From Trichoplax sp. H2 (Eukaryota > Placozoa > Uniplacotomia > Trichoplacea), in the NCBI GenBank assembly GCA_003344405.1, contig NOWV01000153.1:119300-183299 (forward strand): a stretch of DNA of 64,000 nucleotides. The letters are read 5' to 3'. Shown here piece after piece: positions 50,582 through 61,625 of the stretch. The notes beneath the pieces were generated by a model. The model worked only from the letters and a program-made list of their open reading frames with translations, had not been told where the DNA came from and did no database searches. Position 1 is the first letter of the stretch. Each line of letters begins with the position of its first letter. A program made the translations under genes and the position numbers.

Positions 50582-51213
50582 CTGCACTCAATTCAATAGT
50601 ATGTGAGTTAAAGACTTGAACGACAGGTTAGAGACAAATAAGATTTAAATTAAGCTTCGTTACAACCATGAATGACTAATCATCGGATCGATATTATCTC
50701 TGCGTATTCATGAGGTTATGTCGGAATGGTTGTACTTGCGTGCTAGTCGTAGTTCAACAGAACAACATTAATTATTCCATTATACACAATTTTCAAGTAT
50801 CAATAAATCAACTTCTACAATGTCGTCTATCAATTCCGCATGGAAGATTATCCGAAAATCATTCAATCAATCTCTGTCAATGATTACTGAAGACAACGCT
50901 ATCGGACAATCGTGTGCTGACATCAATCAATACCAAACTAAATCCAAGGAGTAGACTAATTTACGTGTACATTAATAAAATGCACTCCAGCTTACAAATA
51001 CATTATACTCATAATCATAATAACCGTCAAACAACAATCGTTTTATCCTGATAGACAACAGCAAATGAATGCTAGCCACATCAATGATAGTGCAAAATAA
51101 GAAAGGATGCTTGTAATACAGTTTCGTTGGAGTCGTTTACCTATCTATAATTTCTATTTTTACTTGAAATACAATGTATAATGATGGATACCTAAACGGA
51201 ATAGGTCACTTAC
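50582..51213 (-). other. Probable first intron of the TPR-GTPase-Death gene
   Basis: Bounded by donor CCATTG|GTAAGTGACC (51,213-51,208) and acceptor TTGAGTGCAG (ending 50,582). Both the donor and blocks of the intron are conserved in the duplicate at 40.06-41.1 kb. Confidence 0.5.
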
Positions 51214-51305
51214 CAATGGATGTTTTAAAAATCGGCTAATAGAACAACTTGATGATTTTGCTGTGATGTAGATTTAATCCTATCAATCCGACTGCGCACT
51301 GCTTA
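51214..51305 (-). promoter_or_regulatory. Probable 5' non-coding exon and promoter region
   Basis: A block of roughly 90 bp, from the donor at 51,213 outward to ATCAATCCGACTGC, is conserved with 41,008-41,075. It carries no open frame on the minus strand that joins the protein. The most economical reading is a first, untranslated exon plus core promoter retained through duplication. I see no TATA box, and the transcription start is not visible. Confidence 0.4.
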
Positions 51306-51594
51306 TTGCAAACAGGAGCTAGTGGATAAAAGAGGAGGACAGGTGAAATAAAACTCTACTCGGCTAAACAGCTCTATCCAAGTGCATATACACTAAATAC
51401 ACGCACTTATCAGCGATTACAGACTACTAATTCATTGGTTATTTCATACCTATAAGTACTCCTTGCAAAAGTCCTGCATGAGGAAGGGCGCTATTGATAA
51501 CCATGAAGCTTGCTTGGCTAAAAATCCCAGTTGACGCCTGTGGCTATGTCGCGCTTTACTCTTTAGTAGTCCATATGCGACACTGACAACTATT
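51306..51594. other. Short intergenic spacer
   Basis: Lies between the probable promoter of the intact gene and the truncated end of the next pseudogene. Nothing recognised; presumably includes upstream regulatory sequence. Confidence 0.4.
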
Positions 51595-53506
51595 GGTCCC
51601 TATGTGACCCGATACAAATTGATTAAATGGAGTTTTTCAATCTTCTTGTTTTGTAATACAATCGCTATAAGAAGCTACTAGAAATAATAATAAGTAATGA
51701 ATACTGTTCATCTTCGCTATTAAAGTTTACATTTATTGTACTTTGCCTTCTATGGCTACCTATGGTCGGCGTAAGCCATTCTTGCATAGCTTGTAAATAA
51801 GTCATGTTCAGTGATTCGTTCTGTCTTGTTCATACCTTGTCATTAATGTCTTGATTCATATTAAAGACTACAATATAAATACTATTAGCAGAGATCAATG
51901 GAGAATGATTAACATGATAGATGGCATGACCACCGAAATTCCATATTTTAACATATTGATTATTATTACGTTTATTGGTTCTTTGATCGATGATAGACGA
52001 ACAGTAATATTGAGTTAAGGCGAGTTTAGACGCTGATTTGATTTCAATCTCTTTCAATGGTATGGCTACTTCTTTTGTAGCATTACCAACTATAGGAGAT
52101 TGCACATTGTCTTTTTTGTAAATTTGGCAATGGTAGGTTATCTGTTAAAACGGGTCGATGTATTGGATGCACACGGGTAATTTACTGATTGATATTCTCT
52201 TGACTATCGATGCTTGTTTTGACTTTATCGTCTACTACCTCAGTCCAGTCACAACTCTTTCAATTATGAATACCATACTATTCAGTCTCCACCATGAAAT
52301 CAGAATTCTCAACCACTTGTGTAGGAGATTGATTAATGATTAATACTTGTTGAATAAATACTTTTCTAACAGAAGATTTACCCACATTGGGAGGGCCAAT
52401 AAACATGCCTCATATTAAATTATGATAGCAATGACCTTGATTTAATGCCTTGGTATACGCATAGTCATATTCCTTTTCTTGTAAATCTGTAGGATAAAAA
52501 GTACAGAATATTGTTGTTATGATATAGGACTGTATTTATGGTAGTCTTGAATACTAGTGCATTAAAATGCTGTTGTCGATCGACGAAGCTATATCTTGGA
52601 CGTGTTGATTAACATCATGATTATCTTTCCCTCTTTTCGCCATTGACGTTGACTGATTATACTGTGATCGTTGCACCAGGGGAGTAATGGCCATATTGTC
52701 TTTCGTTTTTTTTCCAACTTCGGGATGATTTACGCCTAAGGCTGGTAGTATAATACTGAGTGACTTATTATACATATCCAGAGCCTCATGGTGCCTTCCT
52801 TGTCTAGAATAGATACTCCAATGTTGTTCTATAAGAGCCCAATATCATGATGACTGTGACCAAGAAGTAATAATCGAATCTTGAGTGGCTTGTTATATGT
52901 AGAAAGAGCCAAATTATACTCGCCTCGTTTCTCATAGACAACTCCAATATTGTTATATAACATCGGGATGATTGTGACCAAGAACTAATAATCCAACTTT
53001 AAGGGATTTGTCATACTTAGAAAGCGCCTTTGTAGACTTGCCCTGATGACTGTAGATGCGCCCAATCTGCGGATAACTATCAGCAAGGCGTGGATCATTT
53101 TTAATGGAAACATTTTAATTTCAAGTTCAGCTATTTATAACAGCCTTCCAGTGTTTCTTTCCAATCCCATTACCATCCCTTAATCTTACTTTGTCTGTCT
53201 AACTATTCAGCCATTTTCACTTTATCTTGCAGTTAAGTAGGCAGAGATGTCCCTTTTCTTTCCATTCTTTGCTTTCTTCCGTTCTTTTTGTAAAATATAA
53301 ATATCGCACATATCAAGACATATATCGCATCGAAGTCGATTAATCTTGACACAAGGATTGCAAAACACTTGAATCTCATCTAGAGCTTGCGTAGAATAAG
53401 ATAATCCTTGGGTTCAATTGTAGGTAGTCTTGTACTTTTCACCATTTTCATACAATGATTGTATATGAGGAGGAATTATAGAGTGGATGGATTTATTATC
53501 GGCCAT
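51595..53506 (-). pseudogene. Truncated pseudogene of the TPR-GTPase-Death family
   Basis: On the minus strand it starts at ATG 53,506 (MADNKSIHS, then HIQSLYENGEKYKT) and soon hits a stop. It continues in broken frames through degenerate TPR units (PALGVNHPEVG at about 52,730). The GTPase exon begins at 52,486 after a conserved acceptor (TTATCCTACAG). The P-loop GPPNVGKSS and a G3-like WNFGGHAIYHVNH can still be read, but stops and frameshifts lie between them. Similarity ends near 51,600, at the equivalent of the G4 region; COR, zinc ribbon and Death parts are absent. It lies in the same orientation directly upstream of the intact gene, so it is probably a dead tandem duplicate. Confidence 0.85.
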
Positions 53507-54000
53507 CTTTTCTTTGACTATTTTTAGAAAGAATCGATCAATGGAAAATGTTGAGTCGATTTGATAACTTCAATTTAAAAAAACGACAAGTTAGTGCCAA
53601 TTTGAATAAAGTCTTGTTGCAATAATCGATTACGGTACTTGTCAGCGAATTGATATTATGCTTATGTAATTAATGGAATAGTAGGGCGATGCCGGGTACA
53701 AATTTATATGCATACGATTCGTATTCCAACACAGAAATACAAACAATTCGGTTATTTAAAAGGTTGAACAATAATTCAAGATGCTCCTACAAACTCATAT
53801 ATAAATGTAACTAGAAATTTATCTTGAAAATGCAACCATCCATGTTGCAAAGACCGAGGCTGGACTGTCACTGAATAATGAAATCTAATTGTACAGTAGA
53901 TGATAACTTTAGACACAGCGCTAGTGAAGAATCTTTTGCATCAATTTATGAAAAATTAATGTTAATGACATTTATAATTGAATAAGATTCTTAAGATAGC
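53507..54000. other. Remnant upstream region of the pseudogene
   Basis: Weak similarity to the first introns of the related loci: CATACGATTCGTATTCCAAC at 53,710 compares with GAGTCGTATTTCAAC at 40,230 and CTAGTCGTAGTTCAAC at 50,741. No gene otherwise. Confidence 0.45.
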
Positions 54001-54483
54001 ATGTACAGTAAGATGGCTTTTGTCCACGTCTTTTGGAAACCTTCAATTTCTATTTTTAGTTCAAAAGTAAGGAATAATGTGATAGAAATTCAAGCAAATG
54101 TCAAACTTACCAATTTAATTTTTTCATTACTGGCTAATGATAGTTTGATGTTATTTTGGGGCCGAAATGTAGGTATAATTCTATCAATTGCACTGTATGC
54201 TGCTTATTCTAACGATGAGCAAAGTCAGCAAATAGAACCAAATAGAATTGAAGATGGCATACGAGTAAACTTCTACCCACTAAAAATCCTATTACATTAG
54301 GCAAAAAATGTTCCCTACAACGTAGCCAGTTCAAAGGTAATCGATTTTCAACCTTCAATATGCGCGTACAAATATAATGGTAGTGAAATGATATTCTGTC
54401 ATGTGCATGTTGTTGGATATGTCCAAATTCATGATTCTTCAAGGTGCCATTTTCAGCCCAAGTGTCCTATGAGATACTATTGA
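54001..54483 (+). pseudogene. Possible ZP-domain gene fragment
   Basis: One frame is open across 160 codons apart from a single TAG at 54,298-54,300. The part after it reads PSICAYKYNGSEMIFCHVHV followed by GYVQIHDSSRCHFQPKC. This matches the C-terminal half of a ZP domain in pattern: aromatic-rich strand, NGS, then HC-type strand and paired cysteines SRC...C. The TAG could belong to a 3' splice site (ATTACATTAG), giving an exon from 54,301, or it could mark decay. ZP domains polymerise extracellular matrix proteins. No signal peptide or upstream ZP-N module was found. Assignment is tentative. Confidence 0.35.
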
Positions 54484-55466
54484 AACTATGCAGCAATGGC
54501 TGTGCCAGGCTTGTACGGGTTCAGAGCAAATGTCATTTCTTCGCTTGCCTTCAAGGCTTCGTTGTGGTTAAAGTTGGGCAATTGGTTATTTTGTTGACCG
54601 TAGTTTGTTATTTCAGGGCGCAGCAGGCACGACTGTTGACCGATGGCCCATAATCTACAGCATTAACTTTACTTCATCATCCAGTTCAAAAACTTTATAT
54701 ACTGTACTCTACTCGATACAAGTAGCAAGAACTACTAAATTTGAAGAGAGAGGACATATCATAATGTCCAACAAAATGGTCAATATGATACTGTTAAAGG
54801 CGTAGTCAATATTTGCCATTGAAATCATCCTTTATTAAAAGCATTTTATTGAGTAACAACACCGCACTCAATAGTGTTAGGTAGGGCATACCAAGTAACC
54901 AAATATAATCATCACTTCTTTGGATTGTGTAGCCATTTTTTGATCGTCATTTTAGACAACTTTATAGACGAGCAGATTTCCAATTGTAAAGTATTTGCTG
55001 ACACAGCTCTAAACTAGCTATCCAATCAAGTCACCATCAGTCAGTCATGTTGGTCATTAACGAATTTACAAGAGAACTGATTTTACGTTGCATAAGAATG
55101 CATTTCACAACTTTCACCAAGGTACATTTTCTACATGCAGTGAGGAATCCTTTCAACTGGTATATGGCCATAGCCATTTTTAACGATTTACTATTAGATG
55201 GTCATTAACATTGAATTCACTGCTGTTTATATACCAAAGACACAAAGTTTGCAATCTACTTTGAAAAACGAATGGATAAAATAGTCATAGAGTTATCGGT
55301 GATGGTGGCATGATTTAGTACGGCGATTTAGTCATCAGACTCCTTCCACATCGATGATGATTGCACCAACACGACGACTGCAAAATATTCAAGTCGAGGC
55401 TGATATCAGAAAGGATTAACACTAGTTTTATAGCCAAGAAATGCGTGGAGGAGTTTGCAGTACGCT
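54484..55466. other. GC-richer stretch with broken coding-like sequence
   Basis: The base composition is less AT-rich than the rest of the window. A frame at 54,444-54,653 (+) ends in a hydrophobic run (VVVKVGQLVILLTVVCYF) that could be a membrane segment downstream of the ZP-like fragment. I cannot assemble a gene from it. Confidence 0.3.
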
Positions 55467-56176
55467 GCAGGACTCGCTTTCACTCACCATTACCTCTAAA
55501 CATGCTGAAAATTACGGAATCGACTACAGAATTGGAACGGTCTCCATGCTGGCATATGCCATTCAATACCTTACTGGATAAAACTTCTTAAACTGTTTCT
55601 ACATCAACTTGAGGCCAATGCAATAAGCAACATTAAAATGGTTGATCGATTGAACCAAGTCTAATTGCATTGGCTTGCCATTGCACGCGTAGACCATAGC
55701 GTGGACAACTGGGCATGCAAAAATGGAGACGAGGAGGCATTAATAAGTACACTGCCATTAAGGGATTCAATATATTATATACTGCGCTATAAGCGATTCA
55801 AACTAGGATTTAGGGCATTATGCTAACTCTGCTGNNNNNNNNNNNNNNNNNNNNGCAGGACTCGCTTTCACTCACCATTACCTCTAAACATGCTGAAAAT
55901 TACGGAATCGACTACAGAATTGGAACGGTCTCCATGCTGGCATATGCCATTCAATACCTTACTGGATAAAACTTCTTAAACTGTTTCTACATCAACTTGA
56001 GGCCAATTGCGTTGGCTTGCCATTGCACGCGTAGACCATAGCGTGGACAACTGGGCATGCAAAAATGGAGACGAGGAGGCATTAATAAGTACACTGCCAT
56101 TAAGGGATTCAATATATTATATACTGCGCTATAAGCGATTCAAACTAGGATTTAGGGCATTATGCTAACTCTGCTG
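55467..56176. repeat. Duplication across a gap with a 46-bp indel
   Basis: Copy 1 is 368 bp and ends at the gap; copy 2 is 322 bp. Copy 1 has an extra 46 bp (GCAATAAGCAACATT... region, about 55,618-55,663). Same haplotype-type pattern as the other gaps. Confidence 0.75.
55835..55854. other. Assembly gap (20 N)
   Basis: Twenty N between the two copies. Confidence 0.99.
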
Positions 56177-59138
56177 TCTGCTTACTCGATATTTTACAAG
56201 AGTCTAATTTGATCACAAAGATTAAGTTAGAATATGGACTACTACATGAATTTATCATCTATAGATGACTGTGCAATGGTGAATTTGGACACACTACTAT
56301 ACTGTAGTAGCAAGATACACTAATTCTGCATTAAAAACTGCACTGAGTAATCATGCACATCCATAGCTGCAAATTGCAATTCCTGTCTGTTAGGATTACG
56401 ATTGATTTGTTGGCATTCCATGGGCTAAAACTTGATTCTATCCAGTTTTTCTTCTACTGTAGTGAGCTACAAATACTTTCTGCCAGTCTTGGCTAACCTT
56501 GTCTTGATCGAAGCGATAGAATGCGATGAAATTGGGCAGAAAACCTGACTGAATGATCAAATACACCAGTTGCAATAGATGCCAATACCATGTCCATACT
56601 GTAATTTTCCAAGCTATGGCTACACAAACTAAATCGCTACATTGTTGGTTATAAAGTTGGATCAATCTTTTAACCATAGAGGTATTTTTTCACTTGTATC
56701 GTTTTAATTGATTTTAACGTTGGCTCATGGACGAAATTGTTTCCAACGCCTTTTCTACTCATGCAAGTTCTCAATCTATCGTAACTTGCAGTATATTGGC
56801 TGTGAAACTGGCGAAAAATAGCGACTTCTGTGGCTGTTGATACTATGGCGGGACCTACTAATGTAAGAACTGTGTAGAAAGTATGAGACTTGATCATTGC
56901 AGATCTACAAATACTCCTATTGCAAAAAAAGCGGTAAAGCTAAGCCAATTTACCTCACTTACATTACTATTACTTGCCTAGCGATTGTGCCTTCCACAGT
57001 CCTCGTATCTTAATAGAACTCATTTTTAGCATGGAAAAGAAAACATGGAATGCGTGACTGGGTGTTTTACTACGTTAGTCAACAGTGCCTTTATTCATCG
57101 ATCTAATGGTTAGATTGCCTAACGATGCTTACTAACTACTCAAGAGAAATCCGATTCAACTTAATGAAGAGAGAGAAATCTTGACTAACCATGATCGGTC
57201 CAATGAAACTTGACGCTTTCTTCCTTCCTTCCTTCTTCAAGCCATGTGGTGAAATTCCATTGACTTGCTAAATTGTAAGTAAATTACTTTATTAAATGAA
57301 TATGAATCAGAAGCAAGACTCACTGAGTTGATATCTCGATCAATTTGTCTTACAGATTCTTGGATTTAATTCGCCGAAAGATTCTTTTGAAAATACTAAC
57401 TAACATCGTCGTAAATGTTAGCATAACAAGCCAGGAGGAAGATTATAGTGACATGTTAGTAATGAAGCTTTAGGGCTAAACTACCTCTCACTAAAGGAAC
57501 TTCTGAAAGGCAAAGTATCCCTTTTCAATAGGTAAGTGTTTATTTAAATATCACAGCAGTAGATAGCAGCGTAGAGAGAGTAGACATTTCTGTTAATGCG
57601 GTACTATCATCATCATTGACACAGTAGAAAATTCCCTCATGAAATGATTGACACAGGTCCATTCGTTTAGAGTAAGTAAGACAAGTTTGAACTTGATAGT
57701 CAATCTACTGTCTTGGCATCATCTTGCAGTGTAATGCAAGATGATTTTCGACATCATTCACAGTACAGTACATCTGTCTACAGTTAACTAAGACCTCATT
57801 AGGCCATCAATCGATTATAATTCGTCTCCATTTGACCAATAGCAACATAATCAATGACAAGCAATGATTGCTTTCATGAATGATGCCGATGCGAATTCAC
57901 TTTTAAGTTAATTGCGTTGGTAACTTTGTTTCACGGTTCAACTGGAAAATGAATTTACCTACGTTCAAGTATGTTATAAGCCAGCTGATGAATGGCCAAG
58001 ATTTGCGCCAAGCATGATTTACAGGCTTAATTGGGTTATATATACAGTATATCCATCATAAGGTAAATGCAAGTTAACAAATGGACGTACAATTTCCATG
58101 ACATGTACATCTCCATTTCCATCTACAGTTTCCATGACTTCAATTTTGACTTCAATTTTGAATTTTTTGTTAACTTTAATTATCATCGATTCCTAATTTT
58201 GTTCAAGCTGTATTACACATTCTAATGTCTGCAACTGTATGCTGCAATGCCCATCATTGCTATCCAAATTACCTTGATTTTGAAAAGTATGGTTGATGCT
58301 CTCCATGATACGATACATTCTGTATCCTACAAAGGCATCATTTTTTTGTTTTGCTACTATGATCCACGTAGATCTTTATTCAGTTATGACTTGTAAATTG
58401 ATGGTGACGACCATGGACGTCAAAACAAGTCCTTGCATTTGTATTGTAAGATTAAAGAGAACATAGCAGCTAAAATGGTATTGCAAAAGTTAGCAAAAAT
58501 ATCTCATTCATGGTATTAGTATAGGTTATAAGAGCATTTCCATACCAAATGGTTACAGTCAATGAAGCGAAATTCCTTGAAATAAGGAAGCAGAAATAGA
58601 AGCAAACACTATCACCTTTTAAGTAGTAATCAAGAAAGACATTGGTAATCAGGCGTAACTTATATCTAAAAAAATTTCTACAATATCGTAGAATGAACCG
58701 AGAAATAATGCACCTTCAATATTTTTAATTTAAGGGGGGGCACTAAACGGCTCCTTTCTGTCGTTCACTTTTAGGAGTCTGGTGCAGAATACTTTTTTTG
58801 ATTTTAATATACTGTAAGTGTAAATATGTCGAAATTATCCAGGCTATATCTCAGTCTTCACCATAATCACGCAGTCACTTATGGAATCAGATGTTGTAGA
58901 CTATCAACTTCGTTAAAAAATTACGGCAATGGTTAACACGTTGTCAGCAATCATAGTTAAGTGTAAAGTATAAACCAAACGCAAGTGAGACGAGACTTTA
59001 CTTTATTGTGAATTGTTGTGAGACTAGGGATCTCAACATGGCCTACTAGTAAAAAATCTTGATTTTTATTATTTAATTAGCTCATACTGCTGAACTCACA
59101 CACCAGCTACTGTCACAATTGGTTATCATAACTTATAC
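56177..59138. other. Intergenic, fragmentary open frames only
   Basis: Two overlapping minus-strand frames (56,438-56,677 and 56,670-56,897) have no recognisable domain. A short TTCC microsatellite lies near 57,222-57,237. At 58,730-58,752 a TTAA is followed by seven G and then CACTAAACGG, which could be a transposon terminus, but no matching end was found. Confidence 0.4.
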
Positions 59139-59510
59139 AGTAGTTCCATGGCTTCAACTCTTAATCAAGACTATTTGATTAATTTTTGCTAACTTTAGTC
59201 TTCAGGAAATGACATGAAGCCAGTAAAGCAAATTTAAAATCAGATGGTAAGGTCAATTATTATTAATGGATGTGAAAATCGTGCCTTGCTAGCTACCTCT
59301 AACTTACAGTATAAGTTTGATATCTTGTTAATGTTAGTAGTTCCGTGGATTCAATTCCTGATCAAAACTGCTAGCAAATCTTGGCTAACATAGTTGTCAA
59401 GAAAATTTAGTGAAGTTGGTATACCAAACTTGAAGGAAGATGGAAAGATTAACTAGTTTGAATGGATATGAAAATCCTGCCTTGAATACGATCTTTAGCT
59501 TATGGCATTG
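59139..59510. repeat. Degenerate tandem duplication, 197-bp period
   Basis: Unit 1 starts at 59,139 (AGTAGTTCCATGG), unit 2 at 59,336 (AGTAGTTCCGTGG). Shared later landmarks are ATCAAGACT/ATCAAAACT, AATGGATGTGAAAATCGTGCCTT against AATGGATATGAAAATCCTGCCTT, and the AGCTTA/AACTTA end. Non-coding. Confidence 0.65.
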
Positions 59511-61359
59511 CCTTAGCGATGTTGTAAGAGTATTGGTCTATATTTTTTTCTTTTGACAACAATTATTCCTACACAAAGATTAAATCTTTAAAAAGAAATA
59601 ATCACTCTCATAGCACATTTATTCTTAGCCTTTGAATGACTTTTCTATACCCTTTGAAACTTTCAATTTGAATTATTTTTTCTTATAACTAATCACTACT
59701 TCCAGTGAAGATTAGTTTCCAAAGTATGACGTTGTTTTAGTTACTTGCCAACCGGATAGAAAAGGTTATTTTTATCATTTTACACCATCCAGTATTTATA
59801 TTTTCTAGCTTGACTACTCGAGCATTTGATGAAGAGTTTACTACATTTTTAATGTCAATAGAGTACAATATTGAGCTATAAGAGCTCAATTAAGCAATTA
59901 TAGGCTCAGAAATTAAGTCTCTTGATTTATGATAATTGCTTATGATTTTATTTATTTAAGTAATTTTATTATGTTGCTATTGATGATAATACAGTATGAC
60001 AGAATACGAGAAGTATTTTTTTCAGTAGAAAAAGTAAGTCATGGATATTGCAACCAAACTTAGCTAACTAATGCTATCGGTAATAAACAATGAAATTTTT
60101 ATATTGCTTTTATCAAAGTTAGGAGTAGCAGTAGCATAATTAATACGTGTGTTACAATTCAGAATAGTAATATCACTAGAAGTAAAATAGAGTAGATAAG
60201 ATTTTATAAATTTACGGTACGTTTATACTTCAAAATGAGCGATCTTGTAGGCACAACTTAACGCTATCAATAACAACATAAATATCTTCCAACTACCGTA
60301 AGCGTGTTGATCTAATGGCTTAAAACTGAATCTAAAGCCGAAATGATTCTCTTAGTCTATTCGCATGCATTATAAATTACGGGTATAGTGTAATATCGTT
60401 CTAATGTACAATGGTAGCTATCGATTTTAAGTCACCGAAATTTCCATATTAAAAATTAGTGCTATCTATATATGTGCTTATGGTGATTTCAGTATGCTAC
60501 AGTAGTAGCAAGTTGACGGAGTCGTTACGATAGCTTCTGCCTCACATAGTTATTGAAAGGTATTCTTGATTAGGTTATTTGTGAGAACTTATTAAAAAAT
60601 TACCATTGCAAGGGATCAACTCTATTAACAGCTATGGTCTTGCTATAGCTACAACTAATTTTTGTTTATCTGCATATTGAATAATGATTTAATCTTTCCT
60701 TTATTAAAATTATACATGGCTACACCACTGTGTAGTTATAGAAAGTCATAATTCTTAGTTTGTTGTTTTAAGTTAATGCATTACTCAATTTTTTTGCAAT
60801 TAACGTTACATTATCGACAGCTATAGAGAGCGAATAATAAATTGTTGCTGTTCGTTATATTTATTAATGTATAGTAATTGATCCACTATAGAGCCTTTTA
60901 CAACGTTAAATTACACAACAGAGGACTTAAGATGCAACAGAAAAAAACTACTTGAGTCAGCAGTAAAAGCTAGAGGGATAATCATTCACAATGAAACGAA
61001 AGTACCTACTGCGCTAAACTACTGTAAAACTAGATTACGGTAAAACGTTTTTATGTAAAAAATATAAACATAAATATTACTAGATTTTGAATATCTTGAT
61101 AAAAGTTTATTTACTACTGTCACGACCGAGGTTATGAAGCATAGAGATTATATAAAATTGGAATACTGGACGTTCGTTGATCCGGTATAACTACCGTACC
61201 TCATAAATTAACATTGACTAGAATTGCTCTTGAAATATTAGTCTCTGTGCTGATATATATCTTAAGAATTACGATTTGTCTAGTTTAAATACTATGGAAG
61301 AAATTTATAAAATTAACCATAATATGACCTCTAGCAGCTATGATATTTATCTCTCCTAT
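59511..61359. other. Intergenic downstream of the second TPR-GTPase-Death gene
   Basis: No gene supported. It would contain the 3' UTR of the minus-strand gene ending at 61,360; no AATAAA lies within the first 60 bases. Confidence 0.45.
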
Positions 61360-61625
61360 TCATTCGGTCATTTTTTGTTCGACTTCGTCAGCTAAAGCAT
61401 TTATTTCCATCTTACGTAAAGCTTCAACCACTGCAGAGATTTTAGCATTCATCCCAGCTTTATCTTTCCACGATTTTAGAATATTGTGCACTTTATCGTA
61501 ACGTCCTTCATTCTGGCTTGATTTAATTTCATTAATCTTTGTGTCCGTTAACTTTAATAACACTCCAAAACGAACTATATGGGTTCCATTAAGTTTTGCT
61601 GCTATTAAATCGAAGCATGCTCTCT
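61360..61625 (-). CDS. Death-domain exon of the second gene
   Basis: Terminal exon of 266 nt, acceptor ACATAAAAATAG, entered in phase 1, TGA at 61,362-61,360. It reads RACFDLIAAKLNG, then LLKLTDTKINEIKSS and KVHNILKSWKDKAGMNAK, and ends VVEALRKMEINALADEVEQK. This is a full six-helix Death domain. Its sequence is barely alignable to the Death domain of the first gene, although the upstream exons are near-identical. The open frame extends upstream of the acceptor, but that part (MLILPILFHEFF...) is intronic. Confidence 0.8.

Larger units (their letters stand above)
55361..56176 (+). other. Unidentified coding-like fragments, duplicated across a gap
   Basis: Several plus-strand frames are open for 40-76 codons, e.g. 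55,361-55,591. Another frame covers GGVCSTLQDSLSLTITSKHA and continues to a stop at GGATAA. A third reads VDNWACKNGDEEALISTLPL near 55,698. No single frame connects them and I recognise no family. 55,467-55,834 is repeated at 55,855-56,176 with a 46-bp segment missing from the second copy. A decayed mobile element or gene is possible. Confidence 0.4.

Noticed and set aside
54209-54442. Minus-strand HEFGH motif suggesting a zinc metalloprotease
   Set aside because: A stop lies just upstream and the rest of the frame has no protease similarity; the plus strand fits a ZP-like module better.
56438-56897. Two minus-strand frames of 75-79 codons considered as transposase or reverse transcriptase pieces
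   Set aside because: No catalytic motif (DDE, YxDD) could be found in any frame.
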